The notes: generated by a model from the sequence alone, not told the origin. A DNA stretch of 64,000 nucleotides from Anisakis pegreffii (GCA_035041965.1 JAPYMA010000381.1:248001-312000); one strand, 5' to 3'. Positions 12,501-29,600 are shown, counted from the stretch's first letter. Program-made: numbers and translations.

Positions 12501-14658
12501 GCCGGTACCTGGTACCCCGCTGATATACATTGACCGAGAGAGCGCATCCTCTTGAATGGACTGCCTTATGAAGGAATAAATTTTTTCGAATTCTTCTTCT
12601 CTGCACGGCAAATGTTCGGGCATCTCAGACGTATGCAAACTCAATCGGACAGCTTCGAGACCATCGCTTTGCTGAAAGATATAAAGGTATATTTCTGGCG
12701 AAATAACAGAAATAGCGAGATCTGCGTTCCAAATAGTGTTAGTGACGAAGATTTAACAAGAATAATAAGAAAGCAAAATATGACGAATCATTTTACATGT
12801 TTCCGAGGAGTTTTTGCAGCTGTTTGAGTGTTCCATTTACTTGGTGAATCGAATAGAACTTTGCTTGAAGATCGTGTGTCTGAAAGTAAACTTTGAATTC
12901 ATAATTCAAATATATCACTAGATTTAAATTTCTCATCGAAATAAAGTGACTGAAACCAAAGACGCAATGATCAATCACGCACCTTGAGCTCTAGTCGATT
13001 TTGTGGATCGTCGTCGCCTGAAACAATTCCATTTCAAAATGAAACTTTTTAAAAAATTTGTTGAAAACGAATTCAACTGCTGACAGCACTTTCTATGACT
13101 GCTCGGAACTACAAGTGAACTCGAGCAGATTTTGAATAATTTGTTAGAGTACACTCATGATTCATTCCTTGGTATGTATCACAGTTCTTAATAACTGATG
13201 ATTTTTTGCTCAAAATTTGAAAATTTTATACTTCAGTGTAAAAATACCGAAGCGATTCAGCGAAACTGAATAGTTAACTTACTTTGATGGACTATCCCAT
13301 TCAGGTTCCGATAATTCGTCACTCTCTGACGATTCATCTTCATCCGTTTCTGTTCCACCTTCTTGGTACTCTTCATCCGACGATTCATGCACAGCCTTCT
13401 TGGGTTTGCGGCGAGGACAACTTGCAGAGATTTCATCCTTCTTAAAATCAGCGAATCAAACATTTGTGGATCGTGGATATATCTTTATTAGGTTTTATAG
13501 GATTAATGCGACGAACCCCTTTAACGATCTGATACTCCTTGAGATTGTTTCCATCGCTTTGCTTCAAGACTCGTAGCCTAATAATCGGCCGAGTTATATT
13601 CACTTCTTCACCGTCCAAAACCACTTGATTTTTGCGATGAAGTTGCTGTTTGTTCGAATTCCTAGTCGATGGTTTCGGGTGCACATTGGTGATGGATTTG
13701 TTGATTACTTTGAGAGGTGTTGCTGGTTTTGTGTGTGGTTTGCTATCCAATTCCATCAGTTCTGGACTCGTCTTACTGCAATGATTTTCAATTTTATGTT
13801 TTGAAAATTTCCATTTGAATCAACTCGAATCCTATTCGTTCATTCCACATGCATTTCACGTTCTCAGATGATCTCAATTAACTGGTCGTATCAATTCGAT
13901 GCAAACCTAGCTGCGATGTAAATATATTTCGTACTATCACTTTTCATAGTAAAATATAAGCTGAAGTTATTCGGTTGAAGGTACAAAGCTTAAATTCTTA
14001 TTGAAAATCTTCCAAATACAATTCAAAACTGAAACAAAACATAATAACAGCTTGTTTGGGAAAGGTTCCATAGAAAAACGGGAAAATTCTCCCTGCGGAA
14101 AAACTTACTTCAGAGGATCTGATGACTTCAAAAATCGACCATTGTAGGTTCTGGCCAGTGAACGTCTAGCTGCGCAGCGTTTCCTTGAAGTCTTCTCAGG
14201 GACCATATTCTCATCGGTATCATCCTCCTCTTCAAGGCCCATCTGAGAAATGCCGTTTTATCGTTGTGCTTATCGGAATCAAAATTAACGCAAAAATAAA
14301 TGTGTATTGAAAATTAACCTTCTGTAACTGCGAAGCAATAATTTTACTCGGTGTTCCATCATCCACAACTTTGGTTCGATTTCTCGAGTAATTAATTGAT
14401 GGTTTGTTGAGAAGAAGTAGTGAATAGTCTTTGATGGCACTTTTAGCTCGTCTTTTCGGTTGTATTTTTGTTGGTGTTTGTGTTCCATCTAAATTCAAAA
14501 CAAATGAAAATAAACAACGAACAGATTGAATATAAATGAACATGCATGTCCAAACCAAAAAAATGGAGTTAATTCGGAAGACAAGCAAATTAACCTTTAG
14601 GTGATAGTGAACCATGACGTGAAGATTTCACGTCTGCGTTACGTAGATTCGGTTTCAT
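9539..14658 (-). CDS. orc-1: Origin recognition complex subunit 1 (ORC1)
   Basis: AAA+ ATPase that binds replication origins in the nucleus and, with ORC2-6 and CDC6, loads the MCM helicase. Sixteen exons join in frame to 676 aa: 14658-14595, 14488-14319, 14242-14109, 13775-13526, 13440-13283, 13017-12983, 12879-12797, 12671-12480, 12101-11959, 11741-11663, 11347-11198, 11100-10981, 10641-10540, 10346-10232, 10056-9939, 9656-9539. Residues 1-298 are basic and acidic low-complexity sequence with NLS-like runs ([17 protein letters not shown]). The ATPase follows: [14 protein letters not shown], Walker A GVPGTGKT (350-357), Walker B VIVIDE followed by LD (431-438), sensor-1 [12 protein letters not shown], then [13 protein letters not shown], and a C-terminal winged-helix region. 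No BAH domain is visible, unlike vertebrate ORC1. The junction at 13525/13441 requires an 85-base intron with a weak GT donor (GTTAAAGG); it is the least certain boundary. A trans-splice-like acceptor lies 40 bases before the ATG. Confidence 0.95.
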
Positions 14659-14690
14659 TTTTTTAAGCGTTATTGAAGGTTATCCGAGTA

Positions 14691-14706
14691 TTAGTTTTCT
14701 GAGTTA
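14691..14706 (-). promoter_or_regulatory. Candidate trans-splice acceptor for ORC1
   Basis: The minus strand reads TAACTCAG just before position 14698, leaving a 40-base leader before the ATG at 14658. Nematode mRNAs commonly receive a spliced leader at such a site; a cis intron in the 5' UTR is equally possible. Confidence 0.3.
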
Positions 14707-15053
14707 GTGATAAAGATAACAAAGTGGATCCACGATGTACGGAAATCTAATCAGTGTGCATTGTTTGAAAACTGAAATTGCCGCAAATGAATGCAAATTC
14801 GCATATGACGATCCGCAACAAATCGCTCGTTCAACCACTTCAGCAATCAGATTCCACAGTGGAAAAGGATCAACGCTGATCGTGAATGGGCGAACAGCAT
14901 CTAGAATCTAGAGTTTTATTTCAAGTATCAGTGTGAGAAAACATAAAACTAACCCCCTTAGCCAAAAGACAGGTAGGTCTAAGCTTGAGCTCAAACCAGT
15001 CTAAAGTCTTCAGTTGTTGGTGTTTTCCTGCTCGCTCAAAAGGTGATCATGCT

Positions 15054-15113
15054 ATGATAGAAAATGTGCCCAGTTCTTGAAGTTTTATGTACGCCATTTA
15101 GTAAAAATCCCCT
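15054..15113. repeat. Direct repeat, copy 1 (~58 bp)
   Basis: Copy 1 of a sequence containing AATGTGCCCAGTTCTTGAAG, then TTATGTACG and a TTAGT(A/G)AAAATCCC end. Copy 2 is at 15551-15608, about 500 bases away, with only a few substitutions. This may mark the ends or fragments of an old mobile element. Confidence 0.75.
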
Positions 15114-15174
15114 GCAGTTAACTCTGCTACTTACAACTGGGTAATTAAGGCTATTGAGAGAATCAGAAAAAGAT

Positions 15175-15202
15175 AAAAATAATCCTTGTTAGGATTATTT
15201 TT
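15175..15202. repeat. Perfect 12-bp-stem hairpin
   Basis: AAAAATAATCCT (15175-15186), loop TGTT, then its exact complement (15191-15202). On the minus strand, toward the ORC1 gene, it is followed by a T-rich tail. It lies between the two direct repeat copies at 15054 and 15551. Confidence 0.7.
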
Positions 15203-15550
15203 GAGTGAAAAAACAAAAATAAACGAAACATCGGAATGGAACGAAGTGAAGGAAATAATATCTCTGTTCCTGGATTCAGTTAATTAAATGAAGTAATGAC
15301 GAAGAACATTGTATGTCTTAAGTGAAGATTCCTAATGGAAGCATTAGGGTTCTTCTGTCCACCTATAATGAAGAAAGTTATCTACATGTTGGGTAGGACT
15401 ACCTACCATCGCTTCTGAGTAAGCGCACCGTTATTGTGTGAGGGTGCCATTTTAAAACTTTCATAGTTTGAGGTCTCATAGTCAAATACTTGGATCGTTA
15501 GTATGCACTCTCGAAATTGACTGGAAAAATTTCTAGTAGTTTTTGATTTT

Positions 15551-15608
15551 ATGACAGAAAATGTGCCCAGTTCTTGAAGTATTATGTACGCTACTTAGTG
15601 AAAATCCC
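15551..15608. repeat. Direct repeat, copy 2 (~58 bp)
   Basis: Second copy of the 15054-15113 repeat in the same orientation, sharing the AATGTGCCCAGTTCTTGAAG core and the TTATGTACG block. Confidence 0.75.
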
Positions 15609-15978
15609 TCAAAATCAGTTGAGAGTTATTGGCTAGAAACCACGAATTTTTACACTCTTGAGGAGTTCTGTTCAGGCCAATTGTATAGTCATCAGATTCA
15701 ATCGTCAAGAAAGCATGTGTTATAATGAATCGTGATTGGTGTTGAGTTACGGGATAGCTATGAGTTCATGCGTCTCGCATCCGTATGAACATGAATCTGC
15801 TCTAAATGCTCTTTTGAGCTCGCATGTCAAGCATTTACAGATGCAGCAAAAATGAATTTAATGAATGAGTGAATTGCTTGCTGAAATTTATATGGATGTG
15901 ATAAAATGTTCAGCAATTCGAGCAAATGCGTGGATATAATTTATTAGTGTCGAAAATAATGTAACAATATTGTGAGCA

Positions 15979-20370
<4,392 letters not shown>

Positions 20371-20387
20371 TCGACTCACGAAATGAT

Positions 20388-20400
20388 TTGTTCTGAAGTA
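20388..20400 (-). promoter_or_regulatory. Candidate trans-splice acceptor for TDO
   Basis: Minus strand ATTACTTCAG ends at 20393, giving a 22-base leader before the start codon at 20370. A polypyrimidine-AG this close to the ATG without an obvious upstream exon suggests spliced-leader addition in a nematode. Confidence 0.4.
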
Positions 20401-23166
20401 ATTAAACACGATTAATCAGTATTGGAGCTATGCATATAGGATTCATTCGAATAGAAATATAATGAGAACATTAATCAGAATAGACCATTTCAGACATCTC
20501 TGACACAACAACTTTAACTGTAGAGAACATTCCTGTCCCAGAAAAACTTCAGATAAATTTGTGTATTCGATGAGAATGAGATAGTACTCTTTGGCTATCT
20601 TTCGATGCTCCGTTAATGTCAAATATGACGAATTGTGATAAAGATAGATCATTTTGCGAAAATATTATCACTTAATGAAAGTGAGGAAAATTTACGTAAT
20701 CAAAGAACACACAAAAGTCCGAGTGATAAGATAACAATTAATGCCGATTAGTAGTATAACTCCGTTATTCAATACCGATTAGTTATATAATATGAGCAAA
20801 GGTATTATTATTATTATAGTAGCAATAACATTCAGCTTCTATATATTTGTTGAGTCAAGGATGAAATTATCCGCTTAGTACAGTAACAGAGATGTGTTCG
20901 ACAATGTTAACATTATTTTGAAACATATTATTTTCATTGAACAATATCAACAAACGCATCGTCTTGTTACAAGACCACTATGATAAAGATAAAAAATAAT
21001 AGTATTCAGCTAAATGAAAGCTTGAAATGAATATTGATCTACACAACTTAAATTAAAACATCGGAATCATTACCCTAATCACAGAAAGAGATTACTTTAT
21101 AATATCTTTATTTGGACTGCAAGTAATGACAATATGATAACGGAAGCAACGGAAAGAGATCATCACCTGATCGGCATTTCTTAACAGAAATTCTGCCCGA
21201 TTTAGGTAATGATGGACAGAAGCGAGTTGATATCTTCAAGAGTGATTGATGACCCGATATAGTAAATGCGTTTGTGAATGGTATGGTCGTAATTTTATCA
21301 CTGATTGTTAGATTTGAGCAACAGCGGATGCAAGGAACAATTGGTGCTGGTTATGCAGGGAACAAATAATAGCATATCAATCATTTTGATAATCTTTTAA
21401 CAAATGATTTTTATAAAACATAACTACATAACCATAACAATAAGAGCCTTGTTCATAAACAAATTGAAGCATTCAATTATGCAAAGAGAAAACCTATTCT
21501 TTGCATTGCAATCAATTGATCTAAAAGCAAAACGATTTTTCAATCTGACCGAAGAAAAAAGTTCACTATTGTATAAAAGGAAACGTCAAAAGCAATTTTC
21601 TGCTAGGATAGCGATGTCAAACGGAAATTCAGTAAACTCTTACTCGTGTAAGAACAGTTACGTGGGAATGATGTGAAACGAAGAGTTTCAACTGAAAAGG
21701 AAATACTTCTTTCAAACATTGTAGTAATGTTGTGAAAAAAAAGCGACTATTTTTTGATAATTCCACCCACTTGGAAGCAACGTGAAGGTTACTATATTAA
21801 TCGTTTATTGTTAAATTTATTGCATACATATTCAAGGTATTGAATAATGAAAAGTCTTGATAAACAGTTTCATGTGACAGTCACAGTTGATGAGAACGAT
21901 GTGATAAGATCATTTGTCATTTACAATTTCTGTATTTATCAGCAATTTGCTATTCAATCTTCTCGAAGAAATGAGTGTACGAAGATAATTTGATTCTTCA
22001 GTGTGTAAAATTCGATAACATTTAGTGACAAATGCAGCTATGAGCAAAGAACAGGCAATCGTGTTGACCAGATAAATCTTTATTATAATACGAAAAACAC
22101 TATCACTCGAATGGTTCGAATGAAATCAGAAATCGAATTTTTGTGTCTGATGGACCAACATAATCTATTCGAAGCAATCATATGGAACATTGCAAGCAGA
22201 TGGTGCTTCTCTGTGAATGTACGCAGATATACTTCACGGAGTTACTCAACATTGAATAGTTGAGGGGCTCCCGAATAGGAGAAGATTTCTTCTCCAGCAT
22301 CTACCGGCGAATTTCATGCTGTCGAAGACAAAATTCATGAAAACTTTTCTTCATGTAGAAAGGGGAGGTAGCCGTAGAATTAAAGAAACACCGAACCCAA
22401 TGCAAAAGTGATATTTATCGTCGAGAGCGACGAATCGAGATGGAAAGTGATATTCACCTGTTGCATGATATGCGAGATCTAGATATGACCGGTGTGAATG
22501 ACATGCTTTCAATTGTGATCATAAGTGATATCGTAATAAACATGTTCTTTTTTTTCGTTTCAATATACAACGATTATCATTTAACAAAAACAAATTTCAG
22601 TTCTGCATTTCGGTTATAACGAAAATCCAATTCTCTTACAACCAGACTGCATTTTCGGGTCCACGACACAAAATTTCGTCTCTGCAACACACTATAATAG
22701 TTTCAATCTACTAGGACTCAAAAGGATTTGAAATTTCCATTGTGTTTGAACACAGAGAAAACATCCTTAACCAAACAGTCCAGCTAAAAAAATCTTGAGT
22801 TTATGGATTCATCTGTTAATTTAGCGCTGTTTTTGACTGTGTTTCCGGCACACAAGGAACAAAGCTCACATAACGAATGTGTTGAGGAAGGTTCATATAA
22901 CGAATGAGCCGTCATTCAGCGGATCACCACTTTGTTGAAGTAGGTCTGCCTCGTGTGCACAGTGATATCATTAGCTGTGCCGTTGAAATCATTAGCTATC
23001 GGTAGGGTTTTTCAAGGTCTTCACATCAAGGATCACGGTCTAGACGAATGATGATCCACAGCAAAAGTGCAAATCTTTAGTGATAATTAGGCCGCAAGAA
23101 GCAAGGCAAAAAGCTCATCGGATACTCACTACAGAACGACATCACCCCCACCATTAAATCCGCTGA

Positions 23167-23752
23167 GAGTACCGTCAGTTTGAAAATGGTAGTCCTGATA
23201 TGGCTAACCACTTCAGCACATTCACCAAAGCAGATACAAAGCATTGGAATGAGCGGCACAGCTATATGAGATGGCTGCAGAAAACCGGCAGTACTACATG
23301 AAGAATGAGCAGAGATTCTGGAGAACCCCGTGGTCGACAAAACAGAAAGTTTTTGTGAGTACTATCACTTTGAAAATGGTGATCCTAATATTGCTAGCGC
23401 TTTGTATACATTGATCAATGTTGATACAATTTATTTGGAATAGGCGGCTCAGCTGCTTGAGATAGTTTCAGGAAATCCTCAATATTACTTTGAGTGTAAA
23501 AAATCGCCCAACAACAAATATACTTTTTTGAAAGTAGAGAATCTGGAGAATCCAACGGTTCAAAGAAACAGACATGTTGCTGCGTAAACCTGAGAGTACC
23601 GTTAGTTTGAAAATGATGATCCTAATATTGCTGGCACTTTGCATACATTGATCAATGTTGATACAATGTACTAGAATGGGGCGGCTCAACTGCTTCAGAT
23701 GGTTTCAGATGGTCTCAATATTACTTTAAGTGTAAAAAAAAACTGCCCAACG
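23167..23752. repeat. Three diverged tandem repeat units (~190-235 bp period)
   Basis: Three same-orientation copies start near 23167, 23353 and 23590. All contain a version of GAGAGTACCGT(C/T)AGTTTGAAAATG, then (G/A)T(A/G/C)CTAATATTGCT and GGCGG(C/T)TCA(G/A)CTGCTT(G/C)AGATGG. Copies 2 and 3 also share ACATTGATCAATGTTGATACAA in shortened form, and CTCAATATTACTTT(G/A)AGTGTAAAAAA ending in GCCCAAC. Copy 1 is the most diverged. On the minus strand the shared block translates as IR(T/I)(T/I)IFKLTVLS in two copies, but flanking frames differ, so coding is unlikely. Confidence 0.75.
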
Positions 23753-25915
23753 ACACAATTAATTCTCTGAAATGTAAATTCAGTTTTCAGAGCGGAATTA
23801 TTGAATATTTTTCCGAGCTTGAAAATTCACATATTCAATTGTCCTAGAAAAAGCATGTCTCGTTAGATTGTTGCCATCATGACTAGAGCATATCTTCACC
23901 TTATGATTTATTTTCACAACAATTGACATTTAGAGAATGCAAAGTGTGTTTGACTTAATACTTAAGAACATCAACTGAACGTGTTTTTCGTTCGTTGTTG
24001 TAATGTTGTTTTAGAGTTTTACACTTTGTTGTATGAAAAAATTTGCGATAAGGAACCGTTGGTGTTGATGTCATTTTTATAGACAGGCATAAGAAGTTGA
24101 AGTTTGTGATGGCGGTATTGCCCCGTGCTATCTCTGCTGATTTGTTCCAATCATCGAGTTCATCTTTTTATTGTTACACTGATAAATTAATCTTTTGAAG
24201 GGTAATCCTAGTCGTATGTGTTGATCGGATTTCAAAGGTAATTAAAATCAGAATGATTTGCTGGAACCATATTTTTTAGTTAGCAGTTTTCAGTCAGAAT
24301 AATTTCATGATGATGAACAATTTCAATTGAGCTTTATCCATTTGAATTTTAGAGAAATTTTGAGATAGTGCAACATTTTTGGATATACGATAGTCAGTTA
24401 GCGACCACATTAACTTATTAGAAGTTTTTGCGTGTTCAATATCACCACTGTCACAAATATCACATTCCACTTTCCTTGTTAACCCTCTGTCCGCACGGCC
24501 AACAATGTTAGCGTAGGAAATCATCTGTTGCGATGAAGTTCCAGTCTGGATTATTGATTCAACGATTACAGGCGTTTTTTAGCAATCAGAGTGATTTAGT
24601 GGAACTATATTAATGATGGATATTGTGAAATAACACCGGGATATCTTGCGTAAAGAGCTTCAGACATCTTGTCATCAGCTCAGAAGGTCTAGTAAGGATG
24701 AAACGACCAATTTTGCGAAGCCTACATAAGGAGGAGGACGGTTCAATCACTGTATGGCAATCGGACAGCTAAACGAAAAAAATTCAAGTGCCTTTTTCTG
24801 TGCGGTTCATTTACCGACAAAAAGTGCACTACTTGGACAACAGATCTTTGATTTGTGAAAAATTTTTTTGAACAGCTACATTCGTTGATTGATTGTTTGA
24901 ATAAAGCTACCGTCTCGTCTTTTTTCTTCCGAATATTCGTGCTCGGGAATGCAATTGCTAATTTCCCTAGTACACGTAAATCTTTTGTACCGTCCTGTGC
25001 CATAACATTCATCCCTCATTCCAGTTTTCATTACGCTATCGAATATTCACCTGCCATTTCTACCCAATCGATTATGCAAAAACAATTCTCACGAGGACAT
25101 TCAACATTCAACATTTTCGAGGGTCTATTGATAAATTCTAGTTGAGCGTATTTGTGGCATACAGAGAATCGAATGAGTGAATCATTTGAAATTAGTCAGT
25201 GGGAAAGTTTCCTGGATTTCACAAAATTTCCAAGTGTAATCACTATATCTTTTTGGATTGTTATTTTCTGCAGAGTGTTTGATTTCCACCTTCAAGGCAT
25301 TGATTTCTCCGTATCTTTCATTCTGCCCTACGAATGGTTTTTTCGTTCGTTCTTCTTCGTGAATCAAATATCGATAAATCAACTGAACGAATCAGTATGC
25401 TTGTACTTAATATTTTTGAATATTAAATACAGCTCAAATAGTTGTTATTATTTAATGTTAATGTAGACGTCAACGATCAAAGTCAGTGCAAAATTACGTA
25501 AGCCAAACGAAAGTTGTTTATGTTATGAGTTATTGGCAATACAATCAGCTAGGTTGTTAGTACACTTGTTCCGAAGGTTTTATCGTAAGTGTTGGTTGGG
25601 TTTGTGAGTGAATCAATTGACTTGAATTGTTTATGAGAGTGTTCGTCTTCGTTATTTGTTTCGTTTATCTGTTTGTCAGTTATTTTTACGGACAGAGAAT
25701 ATTGTCTGAACGATGTTAAATGAATGCTTTTATCTTTGAGCTTATTCCATCGTTCGTTATCCAATCGATAGAATATTCCTCGTCGTTTTATTTTTTGTGT
25801 GGCGAGGTTGCAACCCGTCTCTCACCTGTTTCCTCATTTTAGATCGTTGCTTTTAACAGATGCTTTATTCTGATGCTAAGCATTGCTTATTCGTGTTGTT
25901 ATCGCCGCCGACGTA

Positions 25916-25976
25916 AACGTTTCATCTTATCGATGACACATCATGCTTGATGTGTCTGTCGATAAAGTCAAACGTT
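25916..25976. repeat. Long imperfect hairpin, ~28-bp arms with 4-base loop
   Basis: From the centre outward: loop TGCT (25944-25947), inner stem GACACATCA / TGATGTGTC (9 bp, perfect), middle stem CTTATCGA / TCGATAAAG (8 bp with one bulged A), and outer stem AACGTTT / AAACGTT (7 bp), separated by small internal loops of 1-3 bases. The fold is symmetrical, so both strands would form it. It lies about 670 bases upstream of the SLC30A9 start. Pre-miRNA-like length, but the terminal loop is very small; it may instead be a transposon remnant or transcription-factor palindrome. Confidence 0.7.
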
Positions 25977-26644
25977 CGCCTTGGTTTATGTGATATTTAT
26001 TTGGGCTTTCAGTCTTGATATTTGATTTATTTCGACAGAATTTGAATGACTGATTTCAGTTACAGTTATATTCAAATTTTTGTACAGAAATCTGAAGAAT
26101 TTCATTGAACTTTCAGGTTTTTCGACCCTTCAATACAGTGTTTATTTTTTGATACACATGTATTATATTATGCTATGTGATCATTTGTGACGCGTTAGAA
26201 TTTCATCAAATTGATAGTTCAGTGGAATTGAGCATAATTTGAACGACAACAACAAAAACTGCATCATCAGTAATGTCGAATCTGCTCATTAAAATTGGTG
26301 ATTGCTTTGGATATTCGTTCATTATGGCACTCATCATTTAGCCAAAAGTTGAATTTGGAATTTTTTACGGAAAAATGTTCAGTTTTTGAAAGATTCAATT
26401 TATCTTATTGTTTGTAATTGATCAGTCCAGAATATCCATATTCAGAGTAAAGAACGAAAATAAGCTAGAAGTATTTAGGATTATGCAAGTATGTTCCTCT
26501 AAAGAATCAGTATGATTGAACCATAATTCCTGATGTTTCTACATCAGTGTTGGTCATCGAAATCTCAATAAGTCTTTTAAATAATTTGAAATAACTGCAG
26601 CTGTTCGATATCGAGGGCCATCAAAAGTGTTTCTACATACGACC

Positions 26645-29600
26645 ATGTTCAATGAGACAGTGAAACCTTTCAAAGGCCGACTGTTTCGAGTGGCTCGAGC
26701 TGCGAAACGTTCACGAACATATGAGGAAGATAAAATTGACGAGGTTCTGATTGATATACAGAATTAAGAATTTTTGATTTGTCATATGAGTTCCAGAGTT
26801 ATGATGATAATGAACCAAAATTGATGTATTTTTGTTTTCTCATTGTTAGTTTTGATTCTTAATTCATTATTCTTTTGAAATACCATCGACAAAAACTTCA
26901 ATTAAATGGTTATTTTGATGAAATGATGAAGTTCTTTGATAATCATTCCAAGAAATTTAACTGTTCTCTTTCAAAAGTCTAGGCTGCTTAAATTTCTCAT
27001 GATTGTATTGTATGTAATTCAAGGCTCGTGCTATGGCTGAATATGGTTTGACACTGCAGCAGCTCGCAGATTTGCCGAAACACGCTCAACAAGCATTCCA
27101 ACATAAGCACGCATATACGCTGTATTCACTGAACGATGTCTATACAAGAGCACTCAAGGTTTATTTTCTCGTTTATCGATATGTATTAGAGTTATTTCGA
27201 TTGTCAGATTTTTCAGATGATATCTTTGTATTTTATTCCGAGACGAGAAGTTGCAAATATCAAATATGATTAGTTTGTATGTGTTAGGTGTGAATGAACA
27301 TGAATTTGGATACATTGGAAGTTTGAAAAATGAGAAGTTTCTTTGCTTTTCTTATCTATCTTTGAATGGTATGAGAGCCTGAAGTGATAAGGAGTGTGTT
27401 CAGGTGAGTAATAGTTGTGTGATGTGGTATCATAGTCGACATTTTGCAAAACTACTCGACGAAATTATTGTTTTAAGGTTCACGGAAGTGGGAAAGCAAT
27501 GCACGAGAAGAGACGACTTCTTATTGACATGCGACATAAACTTTCGGATGCTGAACGAATGCGCCTTCGGATGCGTGTGGAGGCGCAAAACCAAACCACG
27601 AGAGTTGGATTTTCTGATGTTTATTAATTTTATTTATCGTTGCTACTGTCATTATGTGAAATTTTTGTCGAATCAGTTGATCGTAATCCTCATAAGGACA
27701 AGCAATTTCGATTAGAATGCGCTATTTAAACATGTGAATTTTCAAATTCGGAGAGAATTTCAATATATGCGCTCTAAAAACTGAATTTACTGAAAAGATT
27801 CGAGCAAACTTCAAGTTTGTTTTTCTTTTTCAGGGTGCTGATCGCGTTGTAATGATTGCGTTCACGTTGAACTTATGTGATACTATTGGTAAATTTACTG
27901 CTGCGTATTTGACAGGTTTACCTTTTATTCTATACGTTGCATTTATTTATTTGCTGTTCATTATCTAATCTCATGAATAATTTTTGAATCATAGATCCTA
28001 ATCGGTGTGCTTCATAGGAATATCTGTGTTTCTTAGAGTCTTTCTGTTGATTAGCCTCTTCTCATAGGGATCTGATTTTGACGCCATAACTTTTTGCATT
28101 ATACCTTTTCATTTTCCACCTTCGAGTCGTGGTTCTCCTCCTTTTCCTTTTTTTTGACCAACAAATCTCTTCAGTTCTTTCGGTGGACTTCACAATGGTC
28201 ATTGTTGTACCTTCCGATAAGAATCAGTAATTTGCACTAGAAATGTTATGCTGTTTGCAATATATGTGATCTGCATTTGTTATCATCTTAAAAATTATTC
28301 GGTTGATTCATCTGAAAACATCGAGTTTGATTTTAGGTTCGAAAAGTTTATTCGCCGAAGCAATCCACAGCGCTATGGATACAATGAATCAGTTGATTCT
28401 GCTAACGGGTATACGTTTCTCGCAGCGTAATCCTGATCGAAATTTTCCATACGGGTACGGTAATGTTCGGTACGTGTCCTCTTTGATCACCGGTTGTGGT
28501 ATACTGTCGTTTGGATGTGGTCTTTCGATGTATCATGGCATTAGCGGGTTACTTCACGGTGGAACACTGGAACCACTCACCTATGTTAGTTGGTTCCTGC
28601 GTTTATCATTGTCCATATTTATTTTTGTTGTTCCTATACTTGAGATAATTGTCTTTGTTACTTTATCAGTTTGACTCTGAAATTTTTAATAGTTATACAT
28701 TTTAGTCATGAAATACAGGAACATAATATTTTCAGGCATATTACGCTTTATTTATGTCATTACTGTTCCAAGGGTCATCCGTCATAACTGCTTTCCGAGA
28801 AGCACGGCGAAAAGCTGCGGCTGCTAGAATATCGCTTATCAATTATGGTTAGTTTGATTCCTCCTGAAATTTGTGTTGATATGAAGGTTGATCATTTATT
28901 GATAAGATATGCATTTGATGATGTCATTTTTTGGTGTTCCATAGAGAGTATCATCGAGAAATGCCGAAACTGATATGCAATGTATTGCCAAGTTGAATAC
29001 TGGTACCACTTTAGAGCTTATGATAAAATTAGTTTTAGTATGCACTTAATGATATCACTAATAATGGTAGTGATGAATGGTAATAATGATTACTCCAAAA
29101 AGATGATGACGATATCAGCATTTGAATATTTTCAGTGCGAACCACAGCAGATCCGAGTCTGAATGTGGTACTTCTCGAGGATTCTGCCGCCGTGACAGGT
29201 GTAGCGATTGCATTAACGGCCGTCTCGTTGAGTTCCGTATTCGAGTCAACAATTCCGGATTGTTGTGGATCGATTTTAATTGGGTGTTTATTAGGTACTG
29301 TTGCATCGTTTATAATCAGAACGAATGCTGCACATTTGGTGGGTAGGTCACTTCCGAAACGAATCACCGATGATATTGTATGCAGACTGGAAAATGATCC
29401 CATTATTAGGTGAGTGATGCGTTCATTTACGATTTATGAGTATTTATTCGATTTGTGTTGCAGTTAGTATATACTTTGATTTGATTTTGAGTTTGACTTG
29501 ACTACTTCATTGAATTCGTTGATTATTGTGTTTTGAAGTAGTGCTGTAATTTCATTTGCGTTCGTCCTGATCTATTTGAAGAATTTTGCAAGTGTATTTC

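Larger units (their letters stand above)
14659..15978. other. Intergenic region between TDO and ORC1
   Basis: No coding exon seen. It holds a direct repeat pair (15054-15113 and 15551-15608) and a perfect 12-bp-stem hairpin (15175-15202), listed separately. It should also contain the TDO 3' UTR and ORC1 promoter. Confidence 0.6.
20371..26644. other. 6.3 kb without a recognised gene
   Basis: Between the divergent TDO (minus) and SLC30A9 (plus) genes; both promoters should lie here. I see no protein family on either strand. The minus-strand open frames 24294-24524 and 24743-25012 (76 and 89 codons) have fairly balanced composition but no motif or acceptable exon partners. Repeats at 23167-23752 and a hairpin at 25916-25976 are listed separately. 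Confidence 0.55.

Noticed and set aside
24743..25012. 89-codon minus-strand frame with balanced composition
   Set aside because: No family recognised and no splice structure; overlapping plus-strand frame is equally long.
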